Source: Hoeflea marina (GTDB lineage: Bacteria > Pseudomonadota > Alphaproteobacteria > Rhizobiales > Rhizobiaceae). From it: a stretch of DNA of 64,000 nt. The translations under genes were made by a program, and so were the position numbers. The notes below the pieces were generated by a model. The model worked only from the letters and a program-made list of their open reading frames with translations, made no database searches and was not told the origin of the DNA. Location: NCBI RefSeq assembly GCF_003182275.1, contig NZ_QGTR01000008.1:38482-102481 (forward strand). Reading direction: 5' to 3'. Shown here piece by piece: positions 8,449-16,918 of the stretch; positions within the stretch are counted from its first letter, which is position 1; each line of letters begins with the position of its first letter.

Positions 8449-10527
8449 TCAGTCGAAGGTGCCGGTTGTGCCGGCGCGCTCGACCAGCAGCGCCGCGGGC
8501 TCCCAGCCGGGAAACCGTGACTCCGAGTGAAATCCGCGGATCCGCTCGAGGATCGGCGCCAGCCCCACCCGCTCGGCGTAATGCATCGGTCCGCCCTTCA
8601 GGTCCGGGAAGCCGTAGCCGCGGGCATAGACCAGGTCGATGTCGGAGGCGCGCTGGGCATGGCCCTCCTCGAGGATTTTCGCACCTTCATTGACCAGCGC
8701 ATAGACGCAGCGCTCGACGATCTCCCGGGCGTCGATGGGCCGCTTGCGGACGCCCGCGCCCGCCCGCATCTCCTCGAGCAGGCCCGCAAGCTCGGGCGAA
8801 TCCCGGCCCTGCCGCTCGCCCTCGGCATAGAGATACCAGCCCCTGCCGGTTTTCTGGCCGAACCAGCCGCGCTCGGCCGCCGCGTCGGCGATCTCCGGAA
8901 ACCGGAAGGACGGGTCGGCGGCAAGGTGACGCTTGCGGTTGAGCCAGGCGATGTCGTTGCCGGCCATGTCGGACATCTCGAACGGGCCCATGGCGAAGCC
9001 GAAGCCGCGCAACGCCTCGTCCACCTGGCGCGGCGTGGCGCCTTCCATCAGCAGTTCGTTGGCGCGCAGAAAATACTGGTCGATCATCCGGTTGCCGATG
9101 AAGCCGTCGCAGTTGCCGGCCACCACGCCGATCTTGCCGAGCTTCTTGGTCACGGCCATGGCTGTCAGCAGCGCGGAGGCGGACGTGGACGGCGTGCGCA
9201 CCACCTCGACCAGCCGCATGATGTGGGCGGGCGAAAAGAAGTGCATGCCGAGAACACGACTTGAATCGCGCGTCACCGAGGCGATCTCGGCAATGTCCAG
9301 GAACGAGGTGTTGGAGGCAAGGATGGCGTCCGGCCCGACAAGCGAGTCGAGTTCGGTGAAGACGGCCTTCTTGACCGCCATGTCCTCGATCACCGCCTCG
9401 ATCACCAGATCCGCGTCGGCCAGTTCCGCGAGTGCGGCGGCGGGCACGATGCGCGCCTGCGCGGCTCCAGAGGCGGCGCTGTCCATCTTGCCCCTGCGCT
9501 CGGCCGACGCATAGGCCTTGGCCCGAGCCGTTTGGCTGCGGGCGAGCGACTCCGCGCTCGGATCGTAGAGGCGCACCCGGTAGCCCGAATTGGCAAACGC
9601 CATGGCGATTCCGGTCCCCATGGTGCCGGCGCCGACCACGCCGACCGTGCCGACGGCGCGCGCGGCGGCGGTCGAATCCACGCCCTGCACCCGCCCCGCG
9701 GCGCGCTCGGCGAAGAACAGGTGCTGCAGCGCGATCGCCTCGGGCGATGCCGCCAGCTCGAGGAACGCAGCATGGTCGCCGGCCTCGGCCTCGGCGGCGG
9801 ATGCTGTGATCGAGCGGGCGACGCTCTCGACGATCGCCTGCGGTGCCGGGCCGCGCGCCACGGCGCGGGCCCGTTCCATCGCTGTGGCCAGGGCGGCGTC
9901 CGCATCTCCGTCAAACCGCACCGGCCTGTCACGGAGCCGCGGCAAGGGATCGCCGGCCTTGAGAAGATCCGCCGCCACCTCGATCGCGCGCGCCGACGGC
10001 TCGCCGTCCGTGACGGCATCGGCCAGACCGAGTGCGGCCGCCTCCGTGCCGGTGATGAACCGCCCGTCCATCATCAGTTCCAGCGCCTTGCCGGCCTCGA
10101 TCAGCCGCGGCAGCCGCAGCGTCCCGTGCGCGCCGGGCATGACCCCAAGCTTGACCTCCGGAAGGCCGAGAAGCGCCTGGCTCGAGGCGACGCGTGCATG
10201 GCAGAACAGCGCCAGTTCCAGACCGCCGCCGAGCGCCACGCCCTCGATCGCCGCCACCGAGGGTTTTGCCGCCGCCTCCAGCAGCCGGCCGATGTCGATG
10301 ATGCTCGGAAACGCCGTGGCGTCCTCGGTGTTGAACTCGCGCACGTCCGCCCCGCCGCTGAAGCGGCCTCCCTCGCCCGACAGCACCAGACAATCGATCC
10401 GGTCATCGGCAAGCGCTGCCGAGACCGCCGCGTGGATGTGCTTGCGCATGGCCAGCGACAGAGCGTTGACGGGCGGATTGGACCAGGTGATGCGGGCGGC
10501 GTTCGGCGTGGTCTGGGACTGGGTCAT
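8449..10527 (-). CDS. Bifunctional enoyl-CoA hydratase / 3-hydroxyacyl-CoA dehydrogenase
   Basis: A 692-residue FadB/FadJ-like multifunctional beta-oxidation enzyme. Residues 1-180 form a crotonase domain with IEGVALGGGLELALFCHARV, which provides the oxyanion hole. From about 290 there is an NAD-binding Rossmann domain beginning VGVVGAGTMGTGIA. The dehydrogenase active-site region is near LGMHFFSPAHIMRLVEVV, followed by two C-terminal helical HADH domains. Its size matches the peroxisomal-type and FadN-type short fusion. It should hydrate an enoyl-CoA and oxidise the hydroxyacyl-CoA to the 3-ketoacyl-CoA. It sits between a CoA ligase and the carboxylase in one minus-strand run. Confidence 0.92.
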   Translation of the reverse strand: MTQSQTTPNAARITWSNPPVNALSLAMRKHIHAAVSAALADDRIDCLVLSGEGGRFSGGADVREFNTEDATAFPSIIDIGRLLEAAAKPSVAAIEGVALGGGLELALFCHARVASSQALLGLPEVKLGVMPGAHGTLRLPRLIEAGKALELMMDGRFITGTEAAALGLADAVTDGEPSARAIEVAADLLKAGDPLPRLRDRPVRFDGDADAALATAMERARAVARGPAPQAIVESVARSITASAAEAEAGDHAAFLELAASPEAIALQHLFFAERAAGRVQGVDSTAAARAVGTVGVVGAGTMGTGIAMAFANSGYRVRLYDPSAESLARSQTARAKAYASAERRGKMDSAASGAAQARIVPAAALAELADADLVIEAVIEDMAVKKAVFTELDSLVGPDAILASNTSFLDIAEIASVTRDSSRVLGMHFFSPAHIMRLVEVVRTPSTSASALLTAMAVTKKLGKIGVVAGNCDGFIGNRMIDQYFLRANELLMEGATPRQVDEALRGFGFAMGPFEMSDMAGNDIAWLNRKRHLAADPSFRFPEIADAAAERGWFGQKTGRGWYLYAEGERQGRDSPELAGLLEEMRAGAGVRKRPIDAREIVERCVYALVNEGAKILEEGHAQRASDIDLVYARGYGFPDLKGGPMHYAERVGLAPILERIRGFHSESRFPGWEPAALLVERAGTTGTFD

Positions 10528-10585
10528 GATCTGGCCTTGATGCAGTGGCGTGCGGTTTCGGGCGACGGAGTCTTGCCGCGCGGGG

Positions 10586-12193
10586 TCAATTGCGCTGGAT
10601 GCGGAGCCCCGCCGCCTCCCGGTCCCAGACGTCGCCCCGGGAGCGTCCGACGCTGCGCAGGATGTGCTTCTCGATCTTCTGGGTCGGCGTCTTGGGCAGG
10701 TCGGGGAGAATCCGCACGTAGCGCGGTATCATGAAATAGGTGAGGTTCTTGGACAGGAACCTGATCAGGTCGGCCGGATCCAGCGAGGCGTTGTCCCTGA
10801 GCGAGACCACGACCATGACCTCGCTTTCGCTGATTTCGCTCTCGGTGGCCACCGCCGCCGCTTCGCGGATGGCGGGATGGGCCATCACCGCGGCCTCGAC
10901 CTCGAAGGACGAGATGTTCTCGCCCCGCCGCCGGATCGCGTCCTTGAGCCTGTCGACGAAGAAATAGTAGCCGTCCTCGTTCCTGCGGAACACATCGCCG
11001 GTGTGGAACCAGCCGTTGCGCCAGGCCCGCGCGGTGGCTTCCGGGTCGTTGTAGTAGCCGTGCATCATCGCCCAGGGCCGATCGGTCCGGATGATCAGCT
11101 CGCCGGTGTCGCCCGTGGGGACTTCGCAGTCATGGGCGTCGACGATCCTGAGCTCGACCCCGTCGCGCGCCCTGCCGCAGGTGCCCGCCACCGGCGGATT
11201 GGCCTCCGACACGATCGGCAGGGAGACTTCCGTCATGTTGAAGGAGGTGTAGATGTCGATGTTGAAGCGCTCCCTGAGCGCCGGCGCATCGTCGTCGAAG
11301 GGCTGCTGGATGATGTAGCGCAAGTGGCCCGCCTTCTCCGCGGGCACCTCCGGCTGCGACAGCAGATAGCGCGTCATCACGCCGAGCAGGATGGCGAACG
11401 TCGCCCGGGTCGCGGCGATGGTTGCCCAGAACTGGTCCGTCTTGAAGCGCTCGATGACCGCCACCGAGCCGCCGAGCGAGAGCATCAGCATGCAGGGCAG
11501 GATTCCGGCGATGTGATAGATGGGCAGGTTGACCAGATACCGGTCACTGGCATCAAGGAAATAGACCGCCCTTCCGGCGGTGACGACATGCAGGTAGGAG
11601 CACATCACCCCTTTCGACGGGCCGGTGGTGCCGGAGGTGTAGATGATGCATTGCAGGTCGAAGGGAAGAATGGCGCGCGCCGGCGCGTCCGGCGTCTCGC
11701 CGGCGCCGTCGAGCACGCGGGCGTCGAGCAGCCTCACGCCGTCAACGATCGCCGGCGGCTGCCCGAAGGTCACGATCGTCTTGAGGCCGCCGGTGGAGAC
11801 ATGCGTGAGCGGCTCGACCATGTCGGCGGCGCAGACGAGGACCTCGGCGCCGGAATTGGAGATGACGCGTTCCAGCAGTCCGCCGCGATAGGCCGGGTTC
11901 ACATGCACGGCCACCGCGCCGATATAGTTGGCGCCGAACCACACGCGCAGCGCGTCCGGCCCGTTCGGCAACGCGATCAGCACCCGGTCGTCCTGCCGGA
12001 CCCCCAGCGCCTGCAGGCCGGCCGCCGCCCGCCGCGTCTGCCGCAGGGTTTCGGCGAAGCTCCATTCCGAGCCGTCCTGGAAGACGGCGTAGACCGCATC
12101 GGGGGTCCGCTCGGCGTTTCGCTCGAGCATGGCGCTCAGCACGCAGTCCTCCGGCGGCAGGATGCGCGGGTCAGTGGTGGTGTGGGTCTGCAT
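10586..12193 (-). CDS. AMP-forming acyl-CoA ligase (CaiC-like)
   Basis: A 535-residue ANL-superfamily CoA ligase, the second in this cluster. The P-loop IIYTSGTTGPSKG lies near residue 185, the A8-like hinge RLKDAIRRRGENIS near 430, and the catalytic lysine in PKTPTQKIEKH close to the C-terminus. The RRRGENISS form of the hinge is typical of crotonobetaine/carnitine-CoA ligase-like enzymes. It differs from the ligase at 206 in the hinge (KSGGEW there), so the two probably act on different acids. The gene lies 51 bases downstream of the DUF35 gene. Confidence 0.9.
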   Translation of the reverse strand: MQTHTTTDPRILPPEDCVLSAMLERNAERTPDAVYAVFQDGSEWSFAETLRQTRRAAAGLQALGVRQDDRVLIALPNGPDALRVWFGANYIGAVAVHVNPAYRGGLLERVISNSGAEVLVCAADMVEPLTHVSTGGLKTIVTFGQPPAIVDGVRLLDARVLDGAGETPDAPARAILPFDLQCIIYTSGTTGPSKGVMCSYLHVVTAGRAVYFLDASDRYLVNLPIYHIAGILPCMLMLSLGGSVAVIERFKTDQFWATIAATRATFAILLGVMTRYLLSQPEVPAEKAGHLRYIIQQPFDDDAPALRERFNIDIYTSFNMTEVSLPIVSEANPPVAGTCGRARDGVELRIVDAHDCEVPTGDTGELIIRTDRPWAMMHGYYNDPEATARAWRNGWFHTGDVFRRNEDGYYFFVDRLKDAIRRRGENISSFEVEAAVMAHPAIREAAAVATESEISESEVMVVVSLRDNASLDPADLIRFLSKNLTYFMIPRYVRILPDLPKTPTQKIEKHILRSVGRSRGDVWDREAAGLRIQRN

Positions 12194-12244
12194 GACGGTT
12201 CGCTTCCACGCTTGATGATCCGGACGGTCTGGACCGGTCGCCGG

Positions 12245-12658
12245 CTACTCGGCGACGATGACGGCCGGTTCGAACATGGGCACCCGATGGCCGCCGTCCG
12301 ACTCGACGAACACGACGCTCACCGGCATTCCGATCCGGATGTCGTCGGCGGCGCAGCCGACGATGTTGGTCATCATCGTCGGGCCTTCACTGAGCGTCAC
12401 ATAGGCGATCGCATAGGGCACCTTCGCCCGCCGCATGATGCTGTAGGAATAGACGGTGCCCGCCCCCTCCGCCTGCTCGAGCACGGTGTCGGCGGACAGG
12501 CAGCGCGGGCAGCGCGCCCGCGGGTAGAAATGGGCTTCGCCGCAGGTCCGGCAGCGGCCGATCATCAGCCTGTGGCTGTCGGCCGCCTGCCAGTAGCCGA
12601 CCGTCTCGACGGTCGGTTCAGGGGCTGCGGGAATGCGGTCTCCGAGACGGTCGGTCAT
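12245..12658 (-). CDS. DUF35 zinc-ribbon/OB-fold partner of thiolase-like protein
   Basis: A 137-residue protein with an N-terminal rubredoxin-like zinc ribbon (C-x2-C-x10-C-x2-C, in CRTCGEAHFYPRARCPRC) followed by an OB-fold of about 70 residues. DUF35 proteins bind acyl-CoA and pair with thiolase-fold enzymes; the best-known pair is ChsH2/Ltp2 in steroid side-chain degradation, a retro-aldolase. The start is the ATG at 12658. The stop codon of the thiolase-like gene is only two bases upstream, so the two are probably coupled and form a complex. Confidence 0.9.
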   Translation of the reverse strand: MTDRLGDRIPAAPEPTVETVGYWQAADSHRLMIGRCRTCGEAHFYPRARCPRCLSADTVLEQAEGAGTVYSYSIMRRAKVPYAIAYVTLSEGPTMMTNIVGCAADDIRIGMPVSVVFVESDGGHRVPMFEPAVIVAE

Positions 12659-12659
12659 G

Positions 12660-13829
12660 TCAGTGGCGCTCCAGAATGAGGGTGGCAGCCGCATGGCGCG
12701 TGCCGAGCGAACCGCCCATTGCCTGCGCGAGCGCCAGGCGGCAGTCCTTCACCTGCACCTGCGGCGCGGCCTCGCCGCGCAACTGGCGCACGGCCTCGAT
12801 GATCTTGGTCATGCCGCCGCGATAGCCCGGATGATTGTTGCACAGTCCGCCGCCATCGGTGTTGACCGGCAGCCGCCCGACGCCCGAGATCAGCCCGCCG
12901 TCGGCGACGAACCGGCCGCCCTGCCCCTTGGCGCAGAAGCCCAGATCTTCGAGCTGGGTGATCACGGTGATGGTGAAGCTGTCATAGATCGATGCGTAGT
13001 CGATGTCGGACGGGACGATGCCGGCTTCCGCGAAGGCGTCGGCGCCCGAGAAGGCGGCCGCGGAGAAGGTCAGGTCGATGCGGCCGCCGTTCTGGTGCTT
13101 GACCGCCTCGCCGTGGCCGAGAACCTTGACCACCGGCCGCTTGAGCCCGGCCGCGATGTCGGGGCTGACGACGACGATCGCGCCGCCGCCGTCGCTGACG
13201 ATGCAGCAATCCATGCGGTGCAGCGGATCGGCGATCATCGGCGAGCCCAGCACCTCCTCGACGGTCACCACCTTGGGCAGCATCGCATGGGGATTGTGCT
13301 GGGCGTGGTGCGAGGCGGCGACCTTGACCCAGGCCAGTTGCTCGGCGGTGGTGCCGAAATCATGCATGTGCCGCATGGCGGCGAGCGCGTATTCGTTGAC
13401 GAGTTCGGCGCCATAGGGAAGCTCGAACTGCAGGTCGGGCGTCGACGGCGGGAAAGGCCGGGGCGCCACGCCGCCGGCGGCCGCATCGGCGCGCGGCCGG
13501 CCCGCCATGGAAATCACCGCCACCTTCATCTTTCCCGCTGCGATCGCCTCTGCCGCATGCGCGACCTGGGAGAGATAGGTGGCGCCGCCGCTTTCGGACG
13601 CTTCAACGTGCCGGACGCTGAGGCCGAGATAGTCCAGCATCGACAGCGCACCCAGCCCGGGGGCGTCGCTGTCGCAGAAGAAGCCGTCGACGTCGTCCTT
13701 GCCGAGACCCGCATCGGCCAGCGCCCCGGCGATCACGTCACCGTGCAGCGCAGCCAGGGAAATGTCCTTGGCATTGCGGGTGGGATGCTCGTAGATGCCT
13801 GCGATGCAGGCCTGGTTGCGAATGCTCAT
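12660..13829 (-). CDS. Thiolase-fold protein (SCP-x/Ltp2-like), nucleophilic Cys absent
   Basis: A 389-residue thiolase-superfamily protein. At the usual nucleophile position the sequence reads EASESGG, with Ser78 where canonical thiolases have cysteine. The second motif is NTDGGGLCNNHPGYRGG, unlike the GHPxGxTG of true thiolases. Loss of the cysteine plus an adjacent DUF35 gene is the signature of Ltp2-type thiolase-fold aldolases, which cleave a 3-hydroxyacyl-CoA by retro-aldol chemistry without CoA transfer. That activity is an inference here. The start is the ATG at 13829. It is the first gene of the large minus-strand unit and has a good promoter at 13913-13942. Confidence 0.85.
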   Translation of the reverse strand: MSIRNQACIAGIYEHPTRNAKDISLAALHGDVIAGALADAGLGKDDVDGFFCDSDAPGLGALSMLDYLGLSVRHVEASESGGATYLSQVAHAAEAIAAGKMKVAVISMAGRPRADAAAGGVAPRPFPPSTPDLQFELPYGAELVNEYALAAMRHMHDFGTTAEQLAWVKVAASHHAQHNPHAMLPKVVTVEEVLGSPMIADPLHRMDCCIVSDGGGAIVVVSPDIAAGLKRPVVKVLGHGEAVKHQNGGRIDLTFSAAAFSGADAFAEAGIVPSDIDYASIYDSFTITVITQLEDLGFCAKGQGGRFVADGGLISGVGRLPVNTDGGGLCNNHPGYRGGMTKIIEAVRQLRGEAAPQVQVKDCRLALAQAMGGSLGTRHAAATLILERH

Positions 13830-13912
13830 CGGGTGTTCCTTGCGCACCGGGCGGGAGGGAACACGGCTGACGCCGACGCCGCAAGACACCCCTCCCGTCG
13901 TGTCTTGCCGGC

Positions 13913-13942
13913 ACGATAGAATGCCGGATCTTTTCGTGTCAA
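13913..13942 (-). promoter_or_regulatory. Candidate sigma-70 promoter for the thiolase operon
   Basis: Reading the minus strand, the -35 hexamer TTGACA is the complement of 13937-13942 and the -10 hexamer TATCGT the complement of 13913-13918, with 18 bases between them. The -35 lies inside an imperfect inverted repeat (13931-13951, TTTTcGTGTC / GACA-AAA), which may be an operator. The promoter is about 85 bases before the thiolase start codon. Confidence 0.55.
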
Positions 13943-14032
13943 CAGACAAAATGAGTTGTGTCACGCAATACGCACGGGCCGATGCGGCCCTCATGCCGTC
14001 CCCGCGACAGAGCCCCGACAATCCCCCTGTAT

Positions 14033-14047
14033 GTTATCTCATGAAAC
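14033..14047 (+). promoter_or_regulatory. Candidate IclR operator upstream of the hydrolase/hydro-lyase operon
   Basis: The sequence GTTATCTCATGAAAC fits the shared motif NTYAYCWNRTGAAAY. Its centre is 20 bases upstream of the -35 hexamer at 14060, the same distance as for the site at 23756. Of the four copies its left half is the most degenerate. The location suits an activator that contacts RNA polymerase from just upstream of -35. Confidence 0.5.
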
Positions 14048-14059
14048 TACTTTTGCGTA

Positions 14060-14088
14060 TTGACACATTTTTGCGGCTTGGCTATCTC
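14060..14088 (+). promoter_or_regulatory. Candidate sigma-70 promoter of the hydrolase/hydro-lyase operon
   Basis: TTGACA at 14060-14065, a 17-base spacer, then TATCTC at 14083-14088. The ATG of the metallo-hydrolase gene is 30 bases further on. Confidence 0.6.
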
Positions 14089-14117
14089 TTGGGAGAGGAT
14101 ACGGGGAGGAGAAATTG

Positions 14118-15044
14118 ATGACAACTTTCAGGGTTGGCAATGTCACCGTCCGCCGGATCGAGGAGGTTCTCGAGCTCGGTTACCCTCCCGAATTCATGCT
14201 GGTCGGCTTCGATCCCGCCATGCTGGCGCGCTATCCCGTCGCCGCGGACAGCCGGTTCTACGATTCCGCCAGCGGCCGCTCCTTGAGCAGCATCCATTCC
14301 TGGCTTGTCGAGATCGACGGCAAGACCATCCTGATCGACACCTGCTCGGGCAACGGCAAGGCCCGCGCGCTGCCGATCTTCCAGCGCTTCCACATGCTTG
14401 ACCTGCCCTATCTGGACAATCTCGCCGCCGCGGGCGTTTCGGTCGAGGATGTCGACATCGTCTTCTGCACGCATCTGCACATCGATCATGTCGGCTGGAA
14501 CACCCGCCGCGATGGCGACCGCTGGGTGCCGACCTTCCCCAATGCGCGCTACATCTTCGGCCGCGCCGAATACGAACACTGGACCGGCGACGGCAAGGGG
14601 CCGCTGGTGTTTCCGGACAACGCCGCCGTCATCGAGGACAGCGTGCTGCCGGTTGCCGAAGCCGGCATGATGGAGCTCATCAATGCCGGCCAGGAGATCG
14701 TTCCGGGCCTGCGCGTGGAAGCAGCACCTGGCCACACCATGGATCAGCTGATCGTCAAATACGAATCCGCCGACGGCTGCTTCGTCATCTCGGCCGATGT
14801 CCTCCACCACCCGGTGCAGGTCTACGAGCCCTTCATCACCAGCCGGTTCTGCGAATATCCGGACCTGGCCGAAAAGACCCGGCGCGACCTGCTGGCCTAT
14901 TGCGCCGACCGCGATGCCCTGCTGCTGCCGATGCATTTCGGCGCGCCGCATGCCGGTCGCGTCGCACGCACCGCGACCGGATACGAGTTCCGGCCGGAGA
15001 CGGCGGAAGCCGCACCGGCCGGCCTGGAGATCATGCAGTCCTGA
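14118..15044 (+). CDS. Metallo-beta-lactamase-fold hydrolase
   Basis: A 308-residue member of the MBL-fold superfamily. The dinuclear zinc motif HxHxDH is present as THLHIDHVGWN near residue 121, with further metal-site histidines in APGHTMDQ and at the end of the sheet. The layout (IHSWLVEIDGKTILIDTC, then the zinc motif and a PNARYIF segment) is that of the lactonase-like (AHL/N-acyl hydrolase) branch. The start is the ATG at 14118 behind GGGGAGGAG; a TTG one codon upstream is less likely. It is the first gene of an operon with two hydro-lyase subunits and a lyase, so it may open a lactone or cleave a thioester in that pathway (inference). Confidence 0.88.
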   Translation: MTTFRVGNVTVRRIEEVLELGYPPEFMLVGFDPAMLARYPVAADSRFYDSASGRSLSSIHSWLVEIDGKTILIDTCSGNGKARALPIFQRFHMLDLPYLDNLAAAGVSVEDVDIVFCTHLHIDHVGWNTRRDGDRWVPTFPNARYIFGRAEYEHWTGDGKGPLVFPDNAAVIEDSVLPVAEAGMMELINAGQEIVPGLRVEAAPGHTMDQLIVKYESADGCFVISADVLHHPVQVYEPFITSRFCEYPDLAEKTRRDLLAYCADRDALLLPMHFGAPHAGRVARTATGYEFRPETAEAAPAGLEIMQS

Positions 15045-15110
15045 CCGCCGGGTGACCGCGCCAGCGCGCCGGACCGGGAACGCAGACTGCCAAGAGAGGA
15101 AGTAAGGACC

Positions 15111-16367
15111 ATGGGCTATACAATCACCGAGAAGATCCTCGCGCGGGTATCGGGTCTGGATCATGTCAAGGCAGGCGACGAGGTCATGGCCAAGCCCGAC
15201 TTCATCACCGCCTATGATTTTCCCGGATACACCGATGTCTACTTCAAGCAGATGAAGGAGGACTTCGGCATCGAGCGCGTGGCCGAGCCCGAGCGCATCG
15301 CCATGTTCATCGACCACATGGTGCCCGCAGCCACCCCCAAGGAGGAAGAGCTCCACATCGGCACCCGCAAATGGTGCGCCGAAAACAACGTGCCGCTGTT
15401 CGAGCGCAAGGGCATCGGCCACCAGGTGGCCTCGGAAGTCGGCTACGCGGTCCCCGGCGCCTTCGTCGTCCATTTCGACGGCCACATCAGCCAGCTCGGC
15501 ACCTTCGGAACGCTCGCCATGGGCATCCGCCGCAACCTGCTGGAAGCGCTGGTCAACGAGAAGATCTCGATCAAGGTCCCCCACACCGTCCGCGTCAACC
15601 TCACCGGCACGCTGTCGAAGGGCGTTCTCGCCCGCGATGTGTTTCACCATCTGGTGCGCGAGATGGGGCCTGCCTCCTGCCGGTTCCAGGTGCTGGAGCT
15701 CGGCGGCCCGGGCCTTTCGCAGCTGACCACCGAGGGACTGCAGACCATCACCGGACTTGCCATGTTCACCGGCGCCGTCACCGCCATCGTCAACCCGGAC
15801 GAGCCGCGCCTGGCCTATGCGCTGCCGCGCGCGCGCAAGAAGCTCGACCCGGTCTACAGCGATCCGGACGCGGACTACGCCAAGGTCTACGAGATCGACC
15901 TCACCGCGCTCGAGCCGCTGATCGTGATCCCGCCCACCCCGGCCAATTCGCGCAACCTCACCGAATTCCTCGGGCTCGAGCTGACCAACGGCTATCTCGG
16001 CTCCTGCGCCTCGGGCCGGCTCGAGGATCTCGAGATCGCCGCGCGGATCCTTGAGGGCAAGCAGGTGGCGCCGGGCTTCCAGCTCAATATCGTGCCCACC
16101 AGCAACGAGATCATGGTGGCGGCCGGCCGTGCCGGCTATCTCGCCACCCTGACGGAGGCCGGAGCCTTCGTCTCGGCGCCGAGCTGCGACTACTGCTTCG
16201 GCCGCATGGGAGCCATGTCGGCCAACCAGCGCGCGGTGTCGACCGGCACGCTGAACGTGCGCGGCCGCATGGGCAGCCCGGATTCCGAAATCTATCTGTG
16301 CAGCGCGGCGACCGTCGCCGCATCGGCGCTGGAAGGCAAGATTGCCGACCCGCGCAAGTATCTGTGA
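15111..16367 (+). CDS. Aconitase-family hydro-lyase, large subunit (LeuC/DmdA-like)
   Basis: A 418-residue protein of the aconitase / isopropylmalate dehydratase large-subunit family, which uses a [4Fe-4S] cluster to add or remove water. The cluster ligands appear as LGSCASGRLEDLE near residue 302 and SCDYCFG near 360, a C-x2-C pair as in LeuC. Its length is that of the short two-subunit LeuC/homoaconitase type. It forms an operon with the small subunit (10-base gap) and a PEP-mutase-family lyase. This gene set matches the dimethylmaleate hydratase (DmdAB) plus 2,3-dimethylmalate lyase order known from nicotinate fermentation in Eubacterium barkeri. Assignment to that substrate is an inference; it is not likely to be the leucine-biosynthesis enzyme. 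Confidence 0.85.
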   Translation: MGYTITEKILARVSGLDHVKAGDEVMAKPDFITAYDFPGYTDVYFKQMKEDFGIERVAEPERIAMFIDHMVPAATPKEEELHIGTRKWCAENNVPLFERKGIGHQVASEVGYAVPGAFVVHFDGHISQLGTFGTLAMGIRRNLLEALVNEKISIKVPHTVRVNLTGTLSKGVLARDVFHHLVREMGPASCRFQVLELGGPGLSQLTTEGLQTITGLAMFTGAVTAIVNPDEPRLAYALPRARKKLDPVYSDPDADYAKVYEIDLTALEPLIVIPPTPANSRNLTEFLGLELTNGYLGSCASGRLEDLEIAARILEGKQVAPGFQLNIVPTSNEIMVAAGRAGYLATLTEAGAFVSAPSCDYCFGRMGAMSANQRAVSTGTLNVRGRMGSPDSEIYLCSAATVAASALEGKIADPRKYL

Positions 16368-16377
16368 GGACACGGAC

Positions 16378-16893
16378 ATGGCGTTGGAAAATCTGCGCGG
16401 GCGTGTGGCCTTCATCTTCGAGGAAGTCAATTTCGACGTCGACCAGATCGTCGGGGTGAAGAACATCAAGATCACCGACATCGACGAACTGGCCGCCGCC
16501 GCCATGCAGTCCTACGATCCGGACTTCCGCACCGCCGTGCGGCCGGGCGATATCCTCGTCGGCGCCGACAATTTCGGCTACGGCCATCCACACTATCCCC
16601 CGATGCGCGCCATGCGCCACATCGGCATCGCCGGCGTGCTGGCCGAATCCTTCTCCCCGGGCTACTGGCGCGGAGAGATCTCGATGGGGTTTCCGCAGGC
16701 CACCTGCCCCGGAATTCTCGGCATGGTCGAGCGCTGGGACGAGATCGAGATCGACTGGGCGGCCAACGAGGTGCGCAACCTCACCCGCGGCGGCAGCCTT
16801 CCCATCGACCCGCTTTCCAATGCGGACCGCGCCATGCTCGATGCCGGCGGATTGATCGGCTACCTCCAGGGCAAGCGGCAACCCGCGGCCTGA
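16378..16893 (+). CDS. Aconitase-family hydro-lyase, small subunit (LeuD/DmdB-like)
   Basis: A 171-residue swivel-domain subunit that should pair with the large subunit encoded just upstream. The family substrate-recognition loop, normally NFGCGSSREH, here reads NFGYGHPHYPPM, so the serine-arginine that contacts the substrate carboxylate is replaced by histidine/proline/tyrosine. This makes a standard isopropylmalate or citrate substrate unlikely. The start is the ATG at 16378, 10 bases after the large-subunit stop. Codon use and composition match its neighbours. Confidence 0.8.
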   Translation: MALENLRGRVAFIFEEVNFDVDQIVGVKNIKITDIDELAAAAMQSYDPDFRTAVRPGDILVGADNFGYGHPHYPPMRAMRHIGIAGVLAESFSPGYWRGEISMGFPQATCPGILGMVERWDEIEIDWAANEVRNLTRGGSLPIDPLSNADRAMLDAGGLIGYLQGKRQPAA

Positions 16894-16918
16894 ACCATCT
16901 CAAGAACAGGAAGATCCC

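Noticed and set aside
14082..16505. Minus-strand 807-codon frame over the hydrolase and LeuC-like genes
   Set aside because: Spans two good plus-strand genes with ribosome-binding sites and motifs; has no domain of its own.
15111..16893. Leucine-biosynthesis leuCD
   Set aside because: Small-subunit substrate loop is not LeuD-like, and the genes are in a catabolic operon with a PEP-mutase-family lyase, not with leuB.
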